From positions 89,252,182 through 89,316,181 of the forward strand of contig CM068839.1 of assembly GCA_028554795.2 (NCBI GenBank): a DNA stretch of 64,000 nucleotides, in the 5' to 3' direction. This stretch comes from Sinohyriopsis cumingii (Eukaryota > Mollusca > Bivalvia > Unionida > Unionidae). Both the position numbers and the translations under genes were made by a program. Below the pieces are notes generated by a model. The model was not told the origin of the DNA. It did not search any database and saw only the letters and a program-made list of their open reading frames with translations. Positions 32,975-46,130 of this stretch are shown here, piece by piece; position 1 is the first letter of the stretch; the number at the start of each line of letters is the position of its first letter.

Positions 32975-34079
32975 TAATTTAAAATGGTGGCTTGATATAA
33001 TTTACAGTTTCTTTGTCAGATAATCAATAGAGGTGTTGTTGACAAGGCTTGTTTGGTCTCTATGTTTTTTCAATTGTTTAATCATTTATATCCACTAAAC
33101 ACAAAACAAAAAAAGTGTCAGAGCTTATTTCCAGGACTTACCAAAAAACCTTCAACTGAATGATAGCTTCAGGGTCAGTACTAAAAGACTTTAGATCAGT
33201 CCCTTATGCCATCTGGTTTTTGTTGAGATGTATTATTAGTGCATGATATCTTTTGAGTAATATGCAGTGTCTTGGGGACCTGATCAGATAATACTTCACC
33301 ATCTGGAAATTAATGTGATTTTTTTGAGGTAGCAAGTCAGCTTGTCGTGAGTTATATACTTATTTTTGAAATTAATAGAACAAAACCAGATACAGTTGTT
33401 GGTTGGAATTCTGTTGTATAGTGCCATCGAAGGAGTTTTATAAATAATTAGTTTGAGAGGAAACTGGAAGGATAATACTAACATGAAAGCAGCTCCAAAA
33501 CTCACATTTTGTCATACTTTTAATAATTAGGTACATTGATGCTTTGTATTTTTTCACAACTTTTGATATCTCTTTTGAATGTTTTTATATTAAATTGCAC
33601 AAATATATGCCTTTGTAATTTTCTGGAACTGTAGTTTGTGTCTGACTTTAGATATCCTGCCATGAAATCTTAAGTAGACCAGTCCAGGCATTATATGGAC
33701 ACAATAACCTTTACAAAAGTATGGTGAGTTTGAGATTTGTAGTTTAAAAAAAAGAGGTCAGGACATAACAGATAATGGGTCCAATAATAAAAAAACCCTC
33801 TAAGGGCTGCTCTAAAGAGGCAAAGATACACTTAAGAGACCTCATCCTTTCAGAGGCATCTCAGATTTGAGGAACCAGCAACACCGATCCCATGAAGCAG
33901 ACCAAGAATCAAGCTCATCTAGATTACCTTTCGGGTCCTTTCAGATGTTTTAAGACAATGCAGCCCCAACAGACCAAGAAACAACCCATGTTCAAGCCAC
34001 CATCTTGCAGGAAAAACCCACTGAGGAGATCTGCAGACTCCTCCCAATTTGCCCATTATGGGTGAGGCCCAAGGGATTT
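32975..34079. other. Intron, no gene seen
   Basis: Unique-looking AT-rich sequence. Confidence 0.4.
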
Positions 34080-37060
34080 TTGAGCCTTCTCTTGCCATAT
34101 ATTCCTCTTTCCGGAACCTCAGTTTAGGCATCCAGCTAGAACTTTGCAGAGCTCTTGTCAAGCATTATTAAAGATTAGGTCCTTTTATCATAAGGAAGTT
34201 TACCGACTTTGTTTCCAGGAACATTCTTATCTTTCATTGAACCCCTGTCTCCTTTTACTAGTCGAAGCTGGTTCAAATAATCAAAGAGGTGCACACATTT
34301 CTGCAGAAGGTTTCAGAAGAGAGCATGGAAAAAAGCAAGTCCCTAGTTTTATACTCCCAGATTTTCCTGGTTTCCAAGAAAGATGGATAGTTTTGGCTTA
34401 TCATTGATCTGATTACTGTAAGCATATTCCTGTGGGAGAAGCCATATAAGATGAATACTACTACTTGTCAGGAACACCTTAAAGCTCTGGGCATTTTGAT
34501 AATTAATTTAACATACCTATATTTCTTCCTGATAGGAAGTGCTTAAAGTTTTGTCTGGAGCAGGAGTTGTTTTTTTAAATGAATTTAACCTAGCTGCCAC
34601 TCCCAGCGTTTTTACCAGGGTCATGAGAATAGTTGCATCTTACCTAAGGTATTAAGGGTTTCCTGTCCTCCATTACTTTGATACCTATTTGATGCACAGT
34701 GCTGTAAGAGAGTATCCTGCAAGATCTGTCCCTCTGTTGGTCCACCACTCTTGAGAAATCACATGCAATCCCCTCAAAGGATTTTGTGTATGTGCAGAAG
34801 ATACAGTGGAAAAAGACCAGTCCCCAGCGCTATACTCCTGCATTTTCTTGGTATCCAAGAAAGACAGAAGTTTTGGTATATCATTATTCCTATCACCTTA
34901 ACTATATTCCTGGGGAACATAAAGGTGTCACTGGATACTTGGGTAACCACCCGTTCATAGTTACCGTGGTAATAAAATTAGCTATACTGTACCCATTTAG
35001 TTACTGTAAATTCAGTTTAGATCGAAGATATATCTGGTGATATCAGGAGTGAGTGAGACTCAAAATAATGAGTACAGTTCAAGGCTTGTGCCTCCATCTA
35101 CTCATCTTCATGTTGTTGACGTGCGCGACCGTTTGGGTACATTTTCCTTATTTTCTATTTATAGTGGCTGTACCTGACAAGTTTTGAAGAAAACAGACAG
35201 GTTTCTTGAATTTGAAACCATGTGTCACAGACTAATTATAATTTTACACACACTTCTATAGCCGACCAGTTTATATTGAAAAAACATGACGCCAAATATT
35301 ATCAAGTGAAATGGGCTTTATCTATGTGACTCATGGATGTTATATGACTTAAAAATGTTAGAGGAGAGGGATTTTGTTAATCTGAAGAACATGTTGCATT
35401 AGGAAAAGGACAAATCAGTAGCACTTTACAAATTTGAAAGAGGAATTCTACATTGATATAATACAGCATTCGGAATTCATGAACTTAACTTTATAACTTT
35501 TGATGAGAGTTAAATATGTGATGTAGACTAATTAAAGTGAATGTTGTGTATAAATAATTTATCATTTTGTTTTGTGTCTGTATTCTCATACTAATCCACA
35601 TGGATTTCGCCGATTTGTGACAAGAATTTTAACTGCAGATCCAGGTACGGTAAGTAGCAGAAATAATTGTATGTTTTTCATATGGTTTTCAGTAATTATG
35701 GCATGTAACATATAGATCACTCTTTTTATGATCAGATTGCACTTTTTTGCCACTCATATTAGCAATAATTATGCTTATACCTCTTGAGGGGATGGCATGT
35801 ATAAACTTACAACAAAGAAGTTCAGGTTCCCCATCTGATTTAATTGCCCATTGATCGCGTAACAGATCATTAGGATCGTCAGGTACCTGATTGACTTTTT
35901 CTAAAATTTTGACATCTCTAGTAGAGGAGCCATGCAAGATGAATACTACCACCTCAGCTAGGAATGCTATAATGCCCTGTAACTGGGCATTAGGGATACC
36001 TATGTTAACATACCCATTTTTCCTCCCTGTAGGAAGTGCCTCTAGTTTTGCCTGGAGTAGGAGGTTTTTCAGTTATGAACCCTACCATTTGGCTTAGCTT
36101 CTGCTTTCTCCAGAGCTCTTACCTGGGTGATGGGAATAGTTGCATCCCACCTAAAGTCGCAAGGGTTCCCTGTCCTCCATTGATAAGATGACTATTTGAT
36201 GCACAATGTCTTTAGAGAGTGTCCTGCAAGATCTGTCCCTCTTTTGGCCCACCATCCAAGAGAAATCACATGTAATTCTCTCTCAGGATCTTGTGTATGT
36301 GGGATGTACTTCCTCCCCAGCCTTGGCAAGTTCTTTCTCTACTACACATGATAGGATTGACTTCCACCCTGTCCATATCCTCCTGGCAAACTGGAGACTG
36401 CATGGCAGTCCACTCCAGCTAGGATCCCTCTTGGATTTTTAGTTCATCACCACCAGAGTTGGTGGTTCAATCTGGACCAGTACATGCCCGAATCCCACTC
36501 CTGTCTGTACACCTATGCATCAGGTTCTGGTTGAAGCACTAACCTAGACCCAGAAGGGGTAATTCTTAAGGGGCTGTTATCCTGAAAAGAAGCAACCCTT
36601 TACAGAAATAACTTGGAAACATGGGCAGTAGTTTTAGCCCTGCATGGGTGTGGCAAGCAATTATGGAGTCTTTGTGTGATTGTCTCCTCTGATAACATGT
36701 CAATGGTAGCATATCCCAGGCAACAAGAAGGTACAGATACTCTTTCATTTTGGAACATCCTCCATTGGTCAACCTTGTAGGTGATTACTCTCTCCTTCTC
36801 ACATGTTCTGGTCAAGAAAAGTAATCTAGTGGACAGTCTGTCTAGGAGGTGCAGGGCACCAATCCATGGCTGAGGTCTCGGTTCAGGCTGCAGGGAAGAC
36901 CATTGGTGGACTTGTTGACAACAAGGTAAAGAACAACCCCCTCTTTTATGTCTCTGCAGTCCCATACCAGGTGGCCTGGGCAGTGGATGCCTTCAGTCTG
37001 AGACGGATTGACTGTTTGCCTTTGCCTTCCCACCTCTCAGGATGAATGAGTAATTGCAGA
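34080..37060 (+). pseudogene. Degenerate DIRS-like retrotransposon remnants
   Basis: Reverse transcriptase scraps FLVSKKDG and LIIDL near 34365-34410. A palm-like segment occurs twice, near 34480-34780 and 35930-36300 (TYPFFLPVGSA / TYLYFFLIGSA). RNase H region near 36605-36850 reads TWAVVLALHGCGKQLW, SSDNMSMVAYPRQQEGT and SNLVDSLSRRC. The end near 36960-37020 reads WAVDAFSLRRIDC. The SDNM...VAY...Q.GT pattern and the WAVDA segment are what I associate with DIRS-type elements; a Gypsy-like origin is possible. Full of stops. Duplicated palm segments imply rearrangement or two overlapping insertions. Confidence 0.5.
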
Positions 37061-38941
37061 ATAGGGTAAAGCTGGTGAAGATATTGTGTGACTGTAAAGG
37101 GTCAAAATTAAAATGATTAAAATTGTTGCATGTAATGAGCCAATCTTATTTTAGAAGAAAAAAAAACAATAGAAAAACTTAAACTTTATGAAAATATTAA
37201 GTTTTCCTTAGTTTGATACAACAAATTTGTTGTATGACTTTGTGTTTGTAAAAGATAGTAATGTTTTAAAAAAATTGGGTTAGTCAGGGCTGATCAAATC
37301 TTATAGACTGACACACAAAACGATACAGTTTTGAAGCTGGACAAGTAAAATTTTCCAATGCACTAGTCTGGACAAGTGCTATTTTCAACCACATAGGGTT
37401 CATAATTATCTATGGCTTGAAGTCTTTGGCTAAGAAGGAAAGATATTTTGCAGTTATTGGAGAGAATGTCATAAACTGGCACAGGCTGGAAATTCAGCCA
37501 ATATATTTATCAATGGAACTGACAAATTCAGGATTTAAACAAGTAAGTCTTATGACAGTTTTGGACCTCATCAAGTCTGTGCAGCACAGTATTATACATG
37601 ACAAGAGCCAAAATCCCTGAAGTTAGAGTTGCTAACACTCCACTAGAAAAGGCCATTTTAAAACTAATGAAAATGAAATGAAAAACCACAAAATACGAGT
37701 GCACTCTATAACACAGCCTACACCCTAGCAAAATACGTAAAACCATTTTTTATATGGAAATGATGTGTGCACTCCAGGAGATCTTGATAGTAATTATAAG
37801 AACAGATTCGAGGCAAGGGACTTTGTTCAGTCAGTTGATTGAGTATTGAGAGCAGAAGTTAGGTAATGCCTAAATTCCAGTAAATTTCTTCTATTCTTGC
37901 TGGTGGAATTTCTGATGCTACCATAATTGGAGCAAGAAAGAGTTAGCATTAGATAATTTGATAGTGACAGAAACTATAGAATTAAACCCTTTGAAGAAAT
38001 AAATATGTTGTTCATTGTTTCTTTTGTTTTTCATGTTGATTCAAATACATAAATCTTGTCGAACCTAGTCAAAAGATTTAAATTTTGGGAAAGAGGAAAA
38101 TGCAGGTGGGACAAGTGAATTTTCTGAAGCCACTTGTTCTGGTGGTTGAAAAGGAAATTTTATCAGCCCTGGGTTACTTACATATATTGAAGCACAGGTT
38201 CTCCCTTTCCACATCCTTTCTTATAAGTGTAACAAGCCCTAAACATGTAGTACTACAAAAGATAAATGCAAAGATGCTAAATTTCTTGAACAGGTACATA
38301 AAAGAAGAGATAAGAGGATGAAAGGATGTGAAGGTGTATGTATGTATTGTTGCACTTGTACATACATGGTACCCAGAGAAGGCACCTTTTTAAAAATGTA
38401 TGCCACTATACTTTGAGTAATGAAAGAGTTCATATGAAAATGATGCAAAATTCTGCATTATATTAATTCTAGTCAAAATTTTCACTTTGTATTCCAGGTG
38501 AATTTTTCAGAACTTGTTGGTTTTCGCTCTTTTCTGTTACTTAGATCTGGTGTTTTTCTTTGTTTCTTTGAAATTGTTTTTTTCCCCAAAGTTTGGAGGA
38601 TGTTTTTTTCCCAAAACTTGGGAGGAAAGGGGGATACTGTCTTCTGCCCATGGGATACTAGGTGTTATATTGATGCTTTCTTACAATAAATAAAGACAGT
38701 CATGCATACTATTTGCAGAATACTGATTGATCATGATAATAGTGGAAATTAAACCCCATATAGTACTATCATCAGTCACAGTTTTTTAGCTAAATGAAAT
38801 TATTGCAAATTGAATAAATTTATCATATTTGTGACAAGAGTTATTTCACTTGTTGGTCACTATGCTTCTTTTGCAGCAGTTTTCTATTAACGTTAAAAGA
38901 ATTCAGCAAATTCCTTTATTTGGCATCTCTACAAATTGCAG
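37061..38941. other. Intron, no gene seen
   Basis: No exon-like or repeat structure recognised. Confidence 0.4.
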
Positions 38942-39032
38942 GTATCCGATGGGCTACATTGTGCACGAGCTTTCTGATTGCCTTGGGAACTGGTTTACGC
39001 TGTATTCCTGCTGATCCAACAACAGCAACTTG
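38942..39032 (+). CDS. SLC49A4: SLC49A4 exon: TM3
   Basis: Acceptor CTACAAATTGCAG, donor TTG|GTAAGA; 91 nt, phase 1 in, phase 2 out, matching its neighbours. Encodes IRWATLCTSFLIALGTGLRC then IPADPTTAT. LGTGLRCIP is strongly characteristic of DIRC2. Intron sizes of 9.5 and 5.3 kb on either side reflect transposon load. Confidence 0.85.
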
Positions 39033-39074
39033 GTAAGATTCAGTTCTGCTTAATTATATTCCTATATTAGTTGT

Positions 39075-39305
39075 TATTATTTACGTGTGATATACCACAG
39101 AGTGGAGAATAATCACACATAATTACATGTAACATCTCACAGAGTAAGGACAACTTAATAAATTAAGTACCTGTGATATCTCACAGACTACGGAAAAATT
39201 ACAATTAAATTACGTATTTGTGATATCTCACAAGTGAAGAAAAATCACAAGGCAGTTAATTCCATACCTGTGATATCTCACAGTATGAGGAAAAATCACA
39301 TAAAA
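39075..39305. repeat. Tandem repeat, ~50-60-bp unit
   Basis: ACCTGTGATATCTCACAG + GAAAAATCACA + ATTAAATTA, about four to five diverged units. Confidence 0.75.
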
Positions 39306-41430
39306 TTATAATGGCTAACCTTAGTTTAAATTATATTTATTTAAAAAAAACATCACAGAAGTCATATAATTCAAAACAGTGCAATATCTGGGGATTGAGT
39401 AGAAAGCTGGAAGCTTAGTAAAACTCTCTCCCCTAATACATAGATTTCAAGCAGTATTTGTCTACTGACTTTAGATGAAGGCGACATATAGCAATTGTGA
39501 TAAGTGGTGTAGGTCTCATTGTTTAAAAACAGGATTTTATATTTTGTATTGTCACTAGTTTGGAATAAGACCTTGATAAAGTTTAAACAATTCAATACTG
39601 TAGTGTCAGAAATTTTCATGGAGAACCAGTTTTCATGGTTGTGGTTGTTGCCCCGAACCACGAATTTAAAGAGCCAGCAAAAAATTGGTCACATACGATG
39701 ATTACCCCAATGCACACACTTTTTCTTACTGTGTTTTGCAACTGGATATTAACAAAGCTGTTAGTTGATAAAGCTACATCAATACTCTAATCTGGTAATG
39801 AACTATCAGCATTTGTACAAGTTTGTTTTATTTAAACCTTTGAAAAAGAATTATAAAGCATTTGATATTGTTTCAATGCATACCTATCGATAAAGTGTCC
39901 ACTAGCTATAATATCCATGAACTGCCTTAAACTGATGTGTGAGCTAAGTAAGAATAGAGAGAAATGAGAAAAGGCATAAGGTATTCAAACACTAGTACTA
40001 CTGAAAATGAAAGAAAGAATAATAAAAAATACTAGTATATGAAACTTATTTTAAATACCTATTCTAATTGATCCTTGATTCTAGTATAACTGTTGTTGAA
40101 AGATTTTAATTCCTCCTTTAACCACCTTTCTTTTTATCCATGCATTCAAAGTCACTGTGTCAGAGTCAGTAGCGTTTCATTCAGATCTCATGCTTCTTAG
40201 ATAAACAATCCCCAAATTGCAGGATTAAAAAGTCCAGCTTTCTCAGAACCACCAATACTTAGACCCGATATTTCACTCATTGTCGTGCAAGTTCAGTTAT
40301 GCATTCAACTTGAATTGGCTTGATTAGTGAGGTGTGGTTCACTGACACACTGCACTGATTGTCTGCAGTAACACCTACCCTTTCCGTGGTGACTTCCATG
40401 ACCTGTTAGTTTACCAGTTGTGGAAGTGTGGTGTTAATTCTTCTTTGTACTCTTTATTTATTGTGAAGTCTAGTGGCTGAAGTTTGTCCGTACATGAAGC
40501 ACCAGCATAGGAGTTATTCCAATGTATTTCAATTTAGTTAGCATCTTCACACTTTGGTGGCAACGGCCTCCTTTGTTGTTGAGCGTCCAGACAAAAACAT
40601 GGTGAAATCTTTACAGCTGTTTTATTTGTGCTCCTAGAGGTGGTAGTATTGTTTAAGTGCTGTTGGCTGCATCAGCTTCCATTGGTGTTATTCATTTGGA
40701 CTAGAACTTATGAGTGTTGAACTTGTTAGGTCTTTGACTTTTGCTCATACATGTAGTAGTGTTGTTTTAAACACTCATGTGGCTGCTGTTTGTATAAGCA
40801 TAGTTTCATTCTTTTTGTATTTTTTTTGTTGGATACCTGCAGAGGTTAACCACAAAATTAAATACAAATGAATATGCAGACTTTGGAAAACCACAAATTT
40901 AAGTATCCATGAAAATGCCATATTTTTTTTTTATAAAACCATGTTATTGAGTTGCACGAAAGTAAATTATACTACAGTAAATATATGCTTCTAACATGGA
41001 GAATTCAGGCTGTCCCACCCAGTTTCCTCATATAGTAGTGTCCAAAATGTTTTCTTGTTAGTACCTATTTCTATTCTCATAGCTTCCAGATTTATTTTTC
41101 CACATGGGTTCTTTTTCTTGCACACTACAGTTTTCTGAGACAAGATCAGCAATCAGATTATGTTGAGCAAAATATTTATTCAGAGCTGCTTAGACACATT
41201 TTTCAAATACCTTGGATGAAATACAAAAAAGTAATAATTTTAAACATTTGTTCTTCAATATTTTATTGTTGACGGGCTGCATTTGTTAGTTTCCAAGAGT
41301 CAGTAGATGTTATGGGTTCAGAAGGAATTTTAATATGCGATACACTGAATACTTGAATCAACTTGCAATTCCTTCAGGTAGCTTAGTATGCAATAAGCCG
41401 GGGTGACATGCCTTTGATTGACTTAAGCCA

Positions 41431-41434
<4 letters not shown>
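39306..41434. other. Intron, no gene seen
   Basis: No coding or RNA gene recognised. Confidence 0.4.

Positions 41435-41490
<56 letters not shown>
41435..41490. repeat. (TA)n microsatellite
   Basis: About 28 TA units. Confidence 0.95.
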
Positions 41491-41494
<4 letters not shown>

Positions 41495-42601
41495 TCTTTC
41501 TTACCCTCTGTTACAATGAATGAATCAAAAAAATTCATCTTAGACTTCCCCAAGATTTCTTTTAATGTCATTCCTGTGTACCTTGGAGTGGCCTGAGGAA
41601 ATTTTATTTTTTTAGTTAACCATTGATTATGAAAATATTTTGACTCACATATTTCACTAATAATTCTATTTCTTTTCATGGCGATGTATAAACCAATGAC
41701 AAGGTGTTTTGTATGTTTTGCTTCATTGTAAATCCAGTTTCTTTCTCTAATACATTTTCTTGTTTCATTGTGCATCAAGGGCAAATTTTTAGCATAAAAG
41801 TGTCTTTTGTAGCACAGTTTTACTTATTGCATCCCAAATTAGGCTTGTTAATGCTACCATTAATGTTGTTTGTGTCAAGTATTTCCTCCCATAAAACAGA
41901 CTGCAGACCAAAGTGAAATTAAACGTTTAATCGCCCTGATCATATAACCATATCACTCTTTTATAGTACTTGAATTTTGGAGCAGTAAGTATTGTAGCAT
42001 ATATTGGACAATGGTGACTGACTCCACTTGAATGAAATGTATCCAGGACACCAGCACTAAATAAAACATTGGGGTCTCACACCATTATTATGTCAATCAG
42101 AGTCTCATGATACTCAGCAAATTTGTTATTTTTTTGCAATTTGCTGTAGATTACAAGACTGGCATAGTTAAAGTACTTAATTATTAGGAGCAAGAGGTTT
42201 AATTAAAAATCTCCCATAAGGACTAGATAGTCTGGTTACTTTCTTGGTTCCCTCAATTCTTAATTCAGTACATTCCCAAACAAATGATTCACTATTTAAT
42301 GGTATTAATGTCCAATCAACAATTCTTCCCATTTAGATTTTTTGTATATGCAAATACATTCTAAACCTCATAAACCAAGATCAGATTGTAGAATTGCAGG
42401 AATGTAACTTTTGATGTGGACTGATTACTCCCCCTACCACCAAAGAATTTTCTATCCTAACAGAATCAGAATAATCGAATACAGTAATTTCGTTGTTTAA
42501 AGTCAATTTATTAAGCCAATTTTCAGTAAAAACAATTAGAGTATCAGACTGAGACGTACTGAAATGAATCAAGCTGAGTTTAGATTTCAGACTGAAAATT
42601 A

Positions 42602-42835
42602 AGATTTGATGCATAGTGTCATATCCAGGATGCATAGTGTCAGGCCCCAAGAGGCATAGTATCAGACCCTGGATGCAGTGTCAGGCCCATGATGTATGGT
42701 GCCCGACTCAGGATGCATTGTCTGACTCAGGATGCATGGTGTCAGGCACAAGATGCATAGTATCAGACTCTGGATGCAGTGTCAGGCCCAGGATGCATGG
42801 TGTCAGGCTCAAGATGCATAGTAAGGCCCAGAATG
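42602..42835. repeat. Minisatellite, ~20-24-bp unit
   Basis: About ten units of GGATGCATAGTGTCAGGCCC with variants (GACTCAGGATGCATG). Confidence 0.9.
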
Positions 42836-44363
42836 ATCATTGGCTCATATAAGAAACAACTTAACTCACATAACTGAAATAAGGGGGCATGATTATAACT
42901 CTCACTAAACACTTTAAAATGTTGATATCCCTTGAATATAGTTGAATAAATCAAAGCAATAGACCAAGACATCAATGTTTCCAATGTAAAAGCATAGCAG
43001 CAGTAATAGAACTAAGTAAAAGCATCCCAGTACATGAACACGTAAAACCCTGGTCAGTCTGTATTAATCATTTGTAATTGCCATTTAACCTGTCCATCCG
43101 TTCGCTGTGGTCGCTTAAGATACATGTAGTTTCACAAGAGATATGAAAATCAATCAATATTACTGAAGTTTACATAAACATGATCTTTCTTTATAGTACA
43201 TAGAACATGTTGGGTGACCATTAAAACTCACAAAAAGAAATAGAAATAAAGAAAATTGTATTACAAAAATAAGACAAAACATTGGCATTATTTGTTTACT
43301 ACATAATAGGACTTTAACCCTATTCTGTTTTTTTATATGCTTAAACTTTCTTATTCTTTTTTGTGGTAATTGCAGGATATGTGATACATAAATCCAAGTC
43401 ATTATTTAATGGTCTTGTATATATTTTGACAACAGGCTTCAGCTTGAGTACTGGTTAAAATTACCTATAGATAAATGACGTTAAGAGTATTTCAGTTATT
43501 ATTATTGGAGATCTGTAGCTTACAAAATATGTGGTACCAGTAAAAGTTAACACAACATCATTAATATTTTACCTTAATACATATGGAAGAAATCTAAAAT
43601 AAAGTCTTACAGAAAATCCTCTAATCATGATGAATATTTTATCATGTCTCACATTGTAATGTCTGAAATGTCATTATAACCCTTCACTGACATGTGGAAG
43701 CCCTATATAGTATTGTCCTTTGTGACCCAGTCACTCTTGCTAATTTCTTAGGGGACCTAGATTGTCTTGTGTCAAATTTTGTACCTCTGGAGCCCAGCAT
43801 TTGACCCTATTTCATTTGCATATGCAAGGGTAGGTCTTCACCCTTTAGCTGTTGATAGTTTTCTCCAATTTTCTTGTCTTCACATCTAATACCACCTTAG
43901 ATCTATTGTTTGCTTTTCAGTCTGTAATGTGATTTATAACTGTTAAGGGAATATATTGTAACATCTTTGCCTTTAAAAATGAGGAAAAACAAATCAGATC
44001 ATGGTAGCCAATGTTTGCTGCTCCACTGATTATACAATTGTTTTTACATTTGATGCTTTTTCTCTGACACTCTGCAAGACAGCATCAAAGTCAATAAAGT
44101 GTAAACAGTTTAAGGACTGTTATTTACACCCATATGAAGGAGGTCACAATGACCTGCTTTTTCTGTGCTAGTGTATTATTTAGGTTTTTTAAATAGTGTA
44201 GCAGTGGAGTACATGAATCATAGAACTATAATATATCTTGTTGGTATACCTGTAAAGAAAAACGAACTTGATGGATTAGCAGATGGTATTATTGTTTCAT
44301 CATTGACTGACTTCATTTCAAGGTTGATACTTACTGGAAATTGTTTCTCAACTTCTTTTCAAG
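42836..44363. other. Intron, no gene seen
   Basis: AT-rich; nothing recognised. Confidence 0.4.
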
Positions 44364-44527
44364 GTTGATTCATGTAGGTCAGTTCTTAAATGGAGTTGCA
44401 GGTCCTGTTGGTATGGGAGGGCCACCCGTGGTGTCAGCAGAATGGTTTCCACCTCACCAGAGAACCACAGCAACAGCAATTTCAATTGTTATCAGTACCT
44501 TGGGGATTGGAGCATCATTTTTACTAG
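44364..44527 (+). CDS. SLC49A4: SLC49A4 exon: TM4-TM5
   Basis: Acceptor ACTTCTTTTCAAG, donor CTAG|GTCAGT; 164 nt, phase 2 in, phase 1 out. Encodes IHVGQFLNGVAGPVGMGG, then PPVVSAEWFPPHQRTTATA, then ISIVISTLGIGASFLLG. The GQxLNGxAGP and EWF-x5-RxTATA motifs are the conserved MFS segment of DIRC2. The seven or so remaining helices are not found with confidence downstream. Confidence 0.85.
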
Positions 44528-45728
44528 GTCAGTTATTGGTTTTATTTTTTTTGTCTGAAAAAAGATATTTGGGCAGTTTAATCGCAACTTAGATTTGTTT
44601 CCAAATATATTAAAAGAAGGGAAAAGTGTACATTCTATAAACTTTGTCTCAAGAAAAAAAGCATAAGTTCTAAAGTTTTGACTTCTTACTTTTACATTGA
44701 CAGTGTTGATTTTTAGATGAGAACCTTCCATTATTACGACAAGACCCTTTTTCTTGAAACCCATTTCAGTCAAGTCATTCCAAAGTGCTATTTTGTCATG
44801 TGTGCAGATACCCCACTTTGAACTGGCTTATGGGTAGATGTTTTCAGGTCAACTGAGGCCTGATCTCTGTGTACATATCCACTGTCTGTATCTTTGCAGT
44901 TACATTTTACATATTTTGTAACAATTCATTCAGCACCATAAATAATAACACTGGCTTTCAGCAAAACGTTTTGGATCCAATTTTTGACCACACGGTCAAA
45001 GTCACCAAGCATCAAGGGGTTCCCATGGTGCTGTTTTGTCAGGATTGTTTCCAACAAAAGAAGTTTACAATCATTGTCATTGTTAAGGCACCTTATCCCT
45101 AATTTTTTAGAACTATATACTTTAATAGCAGTCCTTAAGAATACATGAGAAACTAATTACTTAAGATTACAGTAGTGGTATTAAATGTGATTATTCAAAC
45201 ATGTGGAAAAAGAAGTTGGCATTTTCTTTAAGATCTCCGCATTTACGCCAGTTGTTAGCAATGAATAATTTAATTAACTTAATTACTGCAGTATGGATTA
45301 CACCTGTTTGCGTGTAGTTGCTTGAAAATGTGAAAAAAGAAGTTGGCATTCATTTAGCACCATCCATCCACCACTGCTTTTTGTGAAAACTTATTGTCAC
45401 TCTTGGGGAATGTTTTTTTCTATTTATAATTAAAATTTCTTTACTCTTCATGAAATGCAGACTGCCAGTCTAAAGAGGTCTGTGTTTGACAAGATTTCCA
45501 TAAATGTTAAGTCCTGTCAATAAAGTTGGTTTATCACAATAGGTTTTTTTGGTGGGAGGTGGTCCTATTTGTAGCATATTCACATGACATGGCAAGTTCA
45601 AGTTTGCTCTTTTAAGAATTGTATTCCTCCATTCAATCCATTTTCTTATCACCTTACATTAGAATAAGTTTCTCTGCTACCTCCGAATCCAGCTCTCCCA
45701 GAAAGACAGAAAAATGTTATATATTGGT

Positions 45729-45729
<1 letters not shown>
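44528..45729. other. Intron, no gene seen
   Basis: No exon with a convincing transmembrane continuation seen. Confidence 0.35.
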
Positions 45730-45763
<34 letters not shown>

Positions 45764-46130
45764 GTTTTAGGTGCGTTGTGGGCAGTCATCCCGAAAGTGG
45801 GTTTACGGGAAGGACATGATATAGTTTACATTTCAAATCAAAATACATATACATAGGTTGTATTTCTTACATAGTAATTATGTATATGTTGAAAATAAGT
45901 ATATACACTTATGTTATAGTCCTATTCATGTTTTCGGTTCGTGGGCAGATATATATATTTCATGGGCAGTTTTGACCTTTAGGTTGAAGATGACAAAGTA
46001 ACTGCCCAAAAATACGTTCACGAAGAACAAACATATAGCATTCTGCCCGTGAATACGGTCACGGGAACAATATATAGCGTACTGCCCACGAATACGTTCA
46101 CAAGTAACAAATATATAGCATGACTTTCCG
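45730..46130. repeat. (TA)n plus ~41-bp tandem repeat
   Basis: (TA)n at 45730-45760. At 45990-46125, about three units of CACGAATACGTTCACGAG + AACAAATATATAGCAT + CTGCC. Confidence 0.8.

Noticed and set aside
42602-42852. Open frame of Met-His-Ser-Gln type
   Set aside because: Translation of a 20-24-bp minisatellite.
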